From UBA1756 sp045130235 (GTDB taxonomy: Bacteria > Bacteroidota > Bacteroidia > Bacteroidales > WCHB1-69), in NCBI GenBank assembly GCA_045130235.1, contig JBGUPJ010000009.1:1-33100 (forward strand): 33,100 nucleotides of DNA, read 5' to 3'. Below, piece after piece: positions 21,929 through 27,792 of the stretch. Made by a program: the position numbers and the translations under genes. How positions within the stretch are numbered: position 1 is the first letter of the stretch; each line of letters opens with the position of its first letter. The notes under the pieces were generated by a model, which saw nothing but the letters and a program-made list of their open reading frames with translations, did not search any database and was not told the DNA's origin.

Positions 21929-23164
21929 ATGAGCCCAAAAGTCTTTTTCGCCTGTACATTGCTTTTGTCCCTCGTTCTATCTGCCAACGCACAGATTGAC
22001 AAGGAACTGAAGCGTGAAGCCAAACAGATTATCGGAGAAAGCCATTATGTGGATGTTTTCCATTACCATAGATACGATGATTTCTCTTCCTATTTCCCCA
22101 CTTACATCAGTAAATTGTTGAGCGAACAGTGTCCGCTGGTATTCAATGGGAACATTGCCGCCATACAAGAAGTCAGATACAACTACGGAATACCCAATTA
22201 TACAGATTGGGGTATTCGGTGTCATGCAAGAAAGCACTCACATCACAAACAATCGGTTTACATGTTTCAATGGGAGGCAGACCCGATAGAAACGGCACAA
22301 TACACATTCGATACGCTACACCAAACAGTCGTAAAAGAAGTTCACTGTATTCATGTGCGACAAATCAAAAAGATGAAGACGGCTCGCTACCAGCTGATAT
22401 TGGGAGAAATTTACCCTCTTAAATTGTACAATCCCATGGAAAATCAGGGGAAGGGATGCCGGTTGGAATTTTCAGAACAGGATGTGCGCTACACCTTCAA
22501 AAACGCGATGCCTGTAGCCTACCAGACCCTTACCGGAAAGATGTACAGCGACACCTTATTCTGGCAGTATGTGGAAGGCATAGAATACGACTCCTGCAAT
22601 CGTCCTACCGCAATTTTCACATTTTCTAATGGATGGATGCGACATCTTACCACTTACACATACAACGCAGAAAATCAGATAGATAGTATACTTTATTACT
22701 ATGTCAATAACATATACACCCTCCCCATCTACCCCAAAGCATCAGCTTTGTCAAAGCGGTGGGAGGCCAGCAAACCTAAAGATTCAACAGGCACTCGATA
22801 CCAGTATGACAGTGTTGGGAGGGTTCTCTCCATCACCAACTATAGCGAATTGGGGGCTCTCTATGATTTTTATGACAATGGTCAAACAATTTCAATCCAT
22901 ACCATCTTGTACGAATACGATTCACAGGGCAATGTCATCCAGAAGACATTTCTGGGGAATCCCGTTCTCTTTGTTCGAGGCGCACGAGGGCAGGACAGCC
23001 ATCAAGCTTCCGGCTCAAGCGAAAGGAACGATGATAACAATTGGAAATGCCAATATACGTTTAAGTACCAGTACGACGAGCATGGCAATTGGACTGTCTG
23101 CGAAGAGTTCATCGACGGGAAGCTGTCGGCGCGAACGGTAAGGACGATAACGTACGGAAAGTAG
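21929..23164 (+). CDS. Secreted protein of unknown function with YD-like motifs
   Basis: This 411-residue protein is not assigned to a named family. A signal peptide covers residues 1-21 (cleavage after ANA). The middle has mixed charged and aromatic beta-rich sequence. The C-terminal 170 residues carry four YD-repeat-like motifs, each a YxY(D/N) followed by a short turn and a strand: YTYNAENQ (about 242), YQYDSVGR (about 290), YEYDSQGN (about 328) and YQYDEHGN (about 380). Such motifs occur in Rhs/YD proteins that bind carbohydrate or form shells. There is no toxin tip and the protein is small for an Rhs protein. It starts at the ATG 21 bases after a promoter box. No lipobox or sorting domain is seen, so it may be periplasmic or outer-membrane associated. 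Confidence 0.7.
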   Translation: MSPKVFFACTLLLSLVLSANAQIDKELKREAKQIIGESHYVDVFHYHRYDDFSSYFPTYISKLLSEQCPLVFNGNIAAIQEVRYNYGIPNYTDWGIRCHARKHSHHKQSVYMFQWEADPIETAQYTFDTLHQTVVKEVHCIHVRQIKKMKTARYQLILGEIYPLKLYNPMENQGKGCRLEFSEQDVRYTFKNAMPVAYQTLTGKMYSDTLFWQYVEGIEYDSCNRPTAIFTFSNGWMRHLTTYTYNAENQIDSILYYYVNNIYTLPIYPKASALSKRWEASKPKDSTGTRYQYDSVGRVLSITNYSELGALYDFYDNGQTISIHTILYEYDSQGNVIQKTFLGNPVLFVRGARGQDSHQASGSSERNDDNNWKCQYTFKYQYDEHGNWTVCEEFIDGKLSARTVRTITYGK

Positions 23165-23173
23165 GGTTATTTC

Positions 23174-23221
23174 AATGTACAATGAACATGTACAATTTTC
23201 AGTTTTCAATTTTCAATTTTC
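23174..23221. repeat. Heptanucleotide repeat array
   Basis: The units are AATGTAC, AATGAAC, a 6-mer ATGTAC, AATTTTC, AGTTTTC, AATTTTC, AATTTTC. It starts nine bases after the stop codon of the preceding gene and resembles the 21834-21896 array in both units and order. Confidence 0.8.
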
Positions 23222-23249
23222 ATTTTTAAATAATTTTTCATTTTGCCAT

Positions 23250-23299
23250 ACAATGTAATAAATTTTTATGTAATTTTGCATTTAAAATTTATTAATTGT
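23250..23299. promoter_or_regulatory. Inverted repeat around the toxin-antitoxin promoter (possible operator)
   Basis: The left arm at 23250-23266 and right arm at 23284-23299 are complementary over 16 positions with one bulged G. They bracket the TAATTTTG box at 23271-23278, and the right arm ends eight bases before the antitoxin start. The position suits autorepression by the ribbon-helix-helix antitoxin, but binding is inferred. Confidence 0.55.
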
Positions 23300-23307
23300 A
23301 AAGCAAT

Positions 23308-23604
23308 ATGTCACAAACAACGATGTCCATACGGGTGGACAGCAATTTGAAACAACGATTTGATGTCCTTTGCGATGAGTTCGGCATCAGCAACACTTCA
23401 GCTTTGACGCTGTTCATCAAGGCGGTGGTTCGAGAGCGCAGAATTCCTTTTGAGATTCGCGCTGTATCCCTTGAAGACAGCAGAAAACAGGCGATCCTCG
23501 CCTTCGATATTTTGAGAGCGGAAGCAGCAGAGTCAGGAGTGCAAGGTCTTTCTCTTGATGAAATCAACGCCATAATCAATGAAGTCAGAAATGGGAAAGA
23601 GTAA
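23308..23604 (+). CDS. RelB/DinJ-type ribbon-helix-helix antitoxin
   Basis: This 98-residue protein opens MSQTTMSIRVDSNLKQRFD. The strand at residues 3-10 and two helices, with GISNTSALTLFIKAVVRE at 26-43, are typical of RelB/DinJ antitoxins, which bind DNA as dimers. The C-terminal half is helical and acidic and probably wraps the toxin. The gene overlaps the following PIN toxin gene by 14-26 bases, depending on the toxin start. The partner is a PIN protein rather than the usual RelE/YafQ, a less common but known shuffling of antitoxin folds. Confidence 0.85.
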   Translation: MSQTTMSIRVDSNLKQRFDVLCDEFGISNTSALTLFIKAVVRERRIPFEIRAVSLEDSRKQAILAFDILRAEAAESGVQGLSLDEINAIINEVRNGKE

Positions 23605-24007
23605 TCTTTATGCTGTTATTGATACAAATGTTGTTGTATCGGCACTCCTTTCTATTGATGCGAACTCCAATCCAGCCGTAGTGCTAAGGGCTGTTTTGCA
23701 AGGTAGAATAATACCCGTTTTTAACGAGGATATTCTTGACGGATATACGAAAGTCCTGTTACGCGACAAATTTCATTTTGATAAAGGCAATATTGACATC
23801 ATCATCAGTCATATCAAAAGAATCGGACTCAAAGCCGAGAGAGTCAAAATATTAGACGAAATCTTTCCGGATTCAAAAGACATTGTATTTTACGAAGTCG
23901 CTATGAGCAAGGATGACACCTACCTGGTGACCGGCAACACCAAACATTTCCCCAAAAAGCCCTTTGTCGTCACCCCTGCAGAAATGGTAGAGATTCTCAA
24001 TTCCTAA
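23579..24007 (+). CDS. PIN-domain toxin (COG1569-like)
   Basis: This 142-residue protein (138 if Met5 at 23591 is the start) has the N-terminal PIN motif YAVIDTNVVVSALL at 11-24 with Asp15. Then come Glu50 in FNEDIL, an acidic cluster at 98-101 (DSKD), and KDDTYLVTGNTKHF at 111-124 supplying the last acidic and Thr/Asn positions. PIN toxins are magnesium-dependent ribonucleases; the target RNA is unknown. The overlap with the antitoxin gene suggests translational coupling. All key acidic residues seem present, so the toxin should be active. Confidence 0.86.
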   Translation: MKSEMGKSNLYAVIDTNVVVSALLSIDANSNPAVVLRAVLQGRIIPVFNEDILDGYTKVLLRDKFHFDKGNIDIIISHIKRIGLKAERVKILDEIFPDSKDIVFYEVAMSKDDTYLVTGNTKHFPKKPFVVTPAEMVEILNS

Positions 24008-24139
24008 CCGTCATCCTAATTTCTTCCTTGATTCCTTGTTTTGGCATGTCAATTAACAATGGGAAAGTTTCTCATTTAGCTCACCGGTATTTATAAACAA
24101 TTAATTATCAATGCATTGCCCCCCCCTATTTCAATAAAA

Positions 24140-24173
24140 AATTTCAATTTTCCATTCTCCATTTTCAATTTAT
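24140..24173. repeat. Heptanucleotide repeat array before the TPR protein gene
   Basis: After a 6-mer AATTTC, the units are AATTTTC, CATTCTC, CATTTTC, AATTTAT. The end of the array plus the promoter (24155-24187) is almost the same as 21878-21910. An uninterrupted run of eight C residues lies just upstream at 24119-24126. Confidence 0.75.
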
Positions 24174-24176
24174 TCG

Positions 24177-24184
24177 TATTTTTG
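24177..24184 (+). promoter_or_regulatory. Candidate promoter box for the TPR-like secreted protein
   Basis: TATTTTTG lies 25 bases before the ATG at 24210 (13 before the ATG at 24198). It is part of the duplicated 33-bp promoter segment. Confidence 0.5.
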
Positions 24185-24209
24185 CGGCATTGAATCAATG
24201 CCCAAAACA

Positions 24210-25133
24210 ATGAAAAAGTTATTCTCCACCCTATGGATGATGTCGCTAATAATGCTTGCGGCAGCACAAGATCCCTATGAGCAATTTTATGATGCCTTGC
24301 ATAAAGGCGACACCACGGCCATGACTGCTTCCATCCTGAAAATCAGGAATATGAACGAGCAGACAGCCGAGCGTTACGTCGCTGAATACAACTACTACTA
24401 TAACCTGTCAAAGACCCAATCGGGCGTGGTATCCTCAGTTGAGCCGCCCAGCGAAGCTGACGGAGTACAAGGCGAAGTTTACACCCTCACCGACAGCACC
24501 GGCGCAGTGGTCGGCTATATGTATTACGCTCAACGATGGGACTTTGCACGAGTGGATAGCGCACTGGATGTCATCAGCCGCGGCATCGCCCTCTTTCCCG
24601 ACCGGCTGGATATGTGGTACGGCAAAATCCATCTGTTGCAAGAATTATGCCGCTGGAACGTCTTTGCAGATGAGATTCACGCCCTACTCGACAGAACCAC
24701 ACAGAACAAACTCCATTGGCAATGGCCCAACAACAACGCCCCTATGGAAGGGGTTATCACTGATGGGATTTTTGATTACGAGAAAGAGCTTTTCATGGCC
24801 GCAGTGAACGATGAAAATGCTGACAAAATGCGACAAAAAATCCTGCTTCTTCGTGGCATCGCTGAGGATTTTTACTACCATTTTCCCAAATATGTACAAA
24901 ATATCAATGTGATAGCTGCTACCTACCAGGTGCTGGAAGACCGTAGTACGGCATTAACGTGGCTGCTCAAAGCCGAAAAAGTAGCGCCCCACGACGGCGT
25001 GGTACTCAGCAACATTGCCGATACTTACTATATGCTGGGCGACAGCAAGAACGAGCGCAAATACCTGAAGAAAGTCATCAAATACGGCACCCCAGAAGAG
25101 AAAGAGCGGGCTAAAAGTTTCCTGAAAGAATAA
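24210..25133 (+). CDS. Secreted protein of unknown function with TPR-like repeats
   Basis: This 307-residue protein has a signal peptide starting MKKLFSTLWMM and ending at about residue 19 (AAA before Gln). An ATG four codons earlier (24198) is possible, but the chosen one places the leader start normally and gives promoter spacing like that of the related upstream gene. The mature part is helical. A segment with ARVDSALDVISRGIALFPDR and MWYGKIHLLQEL, and a C-terminal pair with ALTWLLKAEKVAPHDGVVLSNIA plus YMLGDSKNERKYLKKVIKYG, look like tetratricopeptide repeats. These usually mediate protein contacts. It sits alone between two toxin-antitoxin pairs; no functional link is evident. Confidence 0.75.
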   Translation: MKKLFSTLWMMSLIMLAAAQDPYEQFYDALHKGDTTAMTASILKIRNMNEQTAERYVAEYNYYYNLSKTQSGVVSSVEPPSEADGVQGEVYTLTDSTGAVVGYMYYAQRWDFARVDSALDVISRGIALFPDRLDMWYGKIHLLQELCRWNVFADEIHALLDRTTQNKLHWQWPNNNAPMEGVITDGIFDYEKELFMAAVNDENADKMRQKILLLRGIAEDFYYHFPKYVQNINVIAATYQVLEDRSTALTWLLKAEKVAPHDGVVLSNIADTYYMLGDSKNERKYLKKVIKYGTPEEKERAKSFLKE

Positions 25134-25202
25134 CGGGGACATTGTAATTTCCAGCTATTCGTATTTTTTTCATCAACATATCATAAAATAAAGAAAAAGT
25201 TG

Positions 25203-25210
25203 TATTTTTG
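25203..25210 (+). promoter_or_regulatory. Candidate hipBA promoter box
   Basis: TATTTTTG lies 25 bases before the hipB start at 25236. It overlaps the left edge of a 28-bp segment that is repeated after hipA. Confidence 0.5.
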
Positions 25211-25236
25211 CAGCTGTAAATAAATGTTGCAAAACA
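25209..25236 (+). repeat. Upstream copy of an imperfect direct repeat flanking hipBA
   Basis: The sequence has TGCAG, TGTAAAT and TGTTGCAAAA blocks in order. The same blocks occur at 26899-26927 after hipA, with four substitutions and one inserted A. TTTTGCA at 25206-25212 and TGCAAAA at 25228-25234 also form an inverted repeat, so this may be a HipB operator. Confidence 0.7.
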
Positions 25237-25556
25237 TGAGCAAGACAACTATGGGCACCAAGCTGCCCCGTAAGCTGGAGCAGAAGATGCAGACCGTTGG
25301 CGAACAGATTCGACTGGCTCGTCTGCGGCGAAATCTGAGTATAGCACAGGTGGCGGAACGTGCCACTTGTTCGCCGCTAACCGTCGCCCGAATTGAAAAG
25401 GGAGTACCTACCGTGGCCATCGGAATTTATCTGCGCGTGCTGTATGCCCTGCAACTGGATGATGACATTTTGCTGCTGGCACAAAAAGACGAACTGGGCA
25501 GGGCTTTGCAGGACCTTTCCCTGAAACACCGTGAACGTGCTTCTAAAAAAATCTAA
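25236..25556 (+). CDS. hipB: XRE-family antitoxin/regulator, HipB-like
   Basis: This 106-residue protein has a helix-turn-helix domain at about residues 21-78. VGEQIRLARLRRNLSIAQVAE is helices 1-2, SPLTVARIEKGVPTVAI the recognition helix and its follow-on, and YLRVLYALQLDDDIL closes the fold. The C-terminal tail is basic and short. The start at 25236 is preferred over 25224 because the latter leaves only 13 bases after the promoter box and adds MLQN. HipB proteins neutralise HipA and repress their own operon. hipA starts 11 bases after the stop. Confidence 0.85.
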   Translation: MSKTTMGTKLPRKLEQKMQTVGEQIRLARLRRNLSIAQVAERATCSPLTVARIEKGVPTVAIGIYLRVLYALQLDDDILLLAQKDELGRALQDLSLKHRERASKKI

Positions 25557-25567
25557 ATTGAGGTGCT

Positions 25568-26815
25568 ATGAAGTCACTATTCGTTTTTGCAGATTTCGAT
25601 TGGATGGAGGCTCCGATGTTGGTCGGGGAGATGGGCTATGAATCACTTCGGGGGTCCGACTCGTATGCATTCCGATTCGATGAGAAATGGCTGGCAAAAT
25701 TCGGCAGCCTGTTTCTATGCGCCGACATCAACAACTATCCCGGGCCACAATACACCCAACCCGACAAAGACATATTCGGTTGTTTCAGTGATGCATTGCC
25801 CGACCGTTGGGGCCGACTTTTGCTGAACCGGCGGGAGCAGATTATCGCCGCCGAAGAGAACCGCCCCGTACGCCGGCTTTCCTCTTTCGACTACCTTGTT
25901 GGCATTGACGATTTTTCACGTATGGGCGGCTTGCGGTTCAAGGAGTCCCTCGATGGAGCATTCATCAACTGCGAAGATTCCCTGCGTATTCCGCCATTTA
26001 CCAACATCCACGCACTGGTGGCTGCGAGTATGGAGATTGAAAAAAGTGAAGCCAAAAATCAGTTGCCCGAAAAGCGGTGGATCCAGCAGCTGTTCCATCC
26101 GGGCACCTCACTTGGCGGGGCGAGACCCAAGGCAGGCGTTTTGGACGCTGACGGCCGGCTTTGTGTGGCCAAGTTCCCCTCACGAAATGACACCTACGAT
26201 GTGGCTTTGTGGGAACACCATAGTCATCTGTTGGCCAAAGAGTCGGGAGTCCTCGCGGCCGAAACGAACGTGATTCCTTCCGGTGACCAATACCACGTCC
26301 TATTGTCCAAAAGATTTGACAGAACAGATGATAGCAGAAGACGGCATTTCGCATCTGCCATGACCCTTCTCGGTCTGTCGGACGGGTGCAATGCCAGCAG
26401 CGGCAACGGCTATCTTGACATTGTGGACTTCATCCTTCAGAATTGTTGCGATGTGGAAAACAACCTACAGCAGCTATATCGGAGAGTGGCCTTCAATATC
26501 GCCATCGGCAATAGCGACGACCATTTCCGCAACCACGGATTCTTGCTCACGCCCCGCGGGTGGACGCTCTCCCCTGCCTACGACCTGAACCCCACCTTGA
26601 ATGAATACCAAGCCCTGCTCATCAATTCCTCTACCAACAAAGCAGATTTGAATGTGCTATTGGCCTCATCCGAAGAGTATATGATCGATAAAACCGTTGC
26701 TCAAACCATTATCAATGAAGTAAAAGATGGGGTAAAGAAATGGAAGTCTATCGCCCGTCGGTTGGGCATTCCCAAGCGAGAAATCGACGAATTCGAGCAG
26801 GTATACGAGAGGTAA
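25568..26815 (+). CDS. hipA: HipA-family serine/threonine kinase toxin
   Basis: This 415-residue full-length HipA has the N-terminal subdomain at residues 1-100, including DIFGCFSDALPDRWGRLLL (68-86). The glycine-rich loop SLGGARPKAG is at 181-190; Ser181 is in the place where E. coli HipA is autophosphorylated. Lys202 in VAKF is the ATP-binding lysine. The catalytic loop GNSDDHFRNHGF is at 314-325 with Asp317. Metal-binding Asp339 lies in SPAYDLNP. HipA of E. coli phosphorylates glutamyl-tRNA synthetase and causes persistence; the target here is unknown. All core residues are intact. A heptanucleotide repeat array begins at the stop codon. Confidence 0.92.
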   Translation: MKSLFVFADFDWMEAPMLVGEMGYESLRGSDSYAFRFDEKWLAKFGSLFLCADINNYPGPQYTQPDKDIFGCFSDALPDRWGRLLLNRREQIIAAEENRPVRRLSSFDYLVGIDDFSRMGGLRFKESLDGAFINCEDSLRIPPFTNIHALVAASMEIEKSEAKNQLPEKRWIQQLFHPGTSLGGARPKAGVLDADGRLCVAKFPSRNDTYDVALWEHHSHLLAKESGVLAAETNVIPSGDQYHVLLSKRFDRTDDSRRRHFASAMTLLGLSDGCNASSGNGYLDIVDFILQNCCDVENNLQQLYRRVAFNIAIGNSDDHFRNHGFLLTPRGWTLSPAYDLNPTLNEYQALLINSSTNKADLNVLLASSEEYMIDKTVAQTIINEVKDGVKKWKSIARRLGIPKREIDEFEQVYER

Positions 26816-26849
26816 TTTACAATTTACAATTAACAATTAACAATTTACA
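26815..26849. repeat. Five heptanucleotide repeats at the hipA stop
   Basis: The units are ATTTACA twice, ATTAACA twice and ATTTACA once, in perfect register. The first base is the last base of the hipA stop codon. Confidence 0.85.
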
Positions 26850-26898
26850 GTTATCAGTTCTCAAACTGATTTACTGAAAATAGAAAGAAACAGCATCC

Positions 26899-26927
26899 TG
26901 CAGTTGTAAATTGGTGTTGCAAAAACA
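26899..26927 (+). repeat. Downstream copy of the imperfect direct repeat flanking hipBA
   Basis: It matches 25209-25236 at 24 of 28 positions plus one extra A. Weaker similarity (A-rich AAAATA and AAGAAA blocks) continues to the left in both copies. No gene start follows, so this copy is not obviously an active promoter. Confidence 0.7.
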
Positions 26928-26938
26928 GCTAATCCCCG

Positions 26939-27718
26939 TCAATTGGCTTCCTCCAATTTCACCTTGCCATCCACCCATTGCAGATACGAGCTGTGGGTGA
27001 GCCAGTCGCCGGTATTGAAATACACCAGATTTCCCTCCACTTTCACCTCCATCGGCAGGTGGCGGTGGCCGTACATCACATAGTCGAGGTGGTGCCGCTG
27101 GTGCTGCTGACGGATATGGGTGAGGGTGGCCTGCTCCTGCTTTCGGGCGCGCTCCTCATGTTTGGCCGATGAGCCGCTATTCTGCGCCCGGCTGCCACGC
27201 GAACATGCCCGCGCAATGGCGAAGGCCCAGCGGGGCGGCAACGCACCATACAGCGCGATGTTCGGCGGGAAAGCAAACACCCACTTGATGAAGCGATACC
27301 CACGGTCTTTCGGGTCAAGGCCGTCGCCATGCCCGATGAGACAGCGTTTCCCGTTGATTTCAAACAGCTGTTCCTTCCTGAAAATCTTCATCCCCAACTC
27401 ATCCTCCAGATAATGCTTCACCCACATATCGTGATTGCCGGTGAAGAAATAAATTTCCGTGCCTTTCGCCCTCATTTTTGCCAATTGGCTGAAAAACAAG
27501 TAATAACCTTTCGGCACCACATCTTTATATTCAAACCAAAAATCGAAAATATCGCCCAGCAAAAACAGATGATCGGCCTGCGGCGCAATCTGTTCGAGCC
27601 ATTGCACCACACGCACTTCCCGCTCACGGCTCGCTTCGGCATTGGGCGCACCAAAATGGAAGTCGGAGGCGAAGAAAGCGTTTCCGCTGATGACGATAGG
27701 AGAATTTGTGGAGGACAC
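26939..27718 (-). CDS. lpxH: UDP-2,3-diacylglucosamine diphosphatase, LpxH-like
   Basis: This metallophosphatase is about 259 residues if it starts at the GTG at 27718. The five metal motifs are present: SDFHFG (Asp19, His21), GDIFDFW (Asp56), GNHDMW (Asn95, His96, Asp97), GHGDG (His130) and YGHRH. The reaction is hydrolysis of UDP-2,3-diacylglucosamine to lipid X in lipid A synthesis at the inner membrane. The only in-frame ATG, at 27790, would add 24 unconserved residues and lie two bases from the divergent ligA start, across its promoter; I therefore prefer the GTG, with moderate confidence. A basic Gln/Arg/His-rich segment lies at about 185-215. Confidence 0.87.
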   Translation of the reverse strand: MSSTNSPIVISGNAFFASDFHFGAPNAEASREREVRVVQWLEQIAPQADHLFLLGDIFDFWFEYKDVVPKGYYLFFSQLAKMRAKGTEIYFFTGNHDMWVKHYLEDELGMKIFRKEQLFEINGKRCLIGHGDGLDPKDRGYRFIKWVFAFPPNIALYGALPPRWAFAIARACSRGSRAQNSGSSAKHEERARKQEQATLTHIRQQHQRHHLDYVMYGHRHLPMEVKVEGNLVYFNTGDWLTHSSYLQWVDGKVKLEEAN

Positions 27719-27764
27719 GTGTTCAGATTTTGACTTTGTTAACGAATGAATGAAAAGATTATTG

Positions 27765-27772
27765 TAAATTTG
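27765..27772 (+). promoter_or_regulatory. Candidate promoter box for the ligA operon
   Basis: TAAATTTG lies 20 bases before the ligA ATG. A TTTG at 27735-27738 is 26 bases upstream, slightly farther than usual. Confidence 0.45.
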
Positions 27773-27792
27773 CAACCGAAAAATCCACATTC

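Noticed and set aside
21929..23164. Rhs-type polymorphic toxin
   Set aside because: There are only four loose YD-like motifs, no Rhs core or variable toxin tip, and the protein is small with an ordinary signal peptide.
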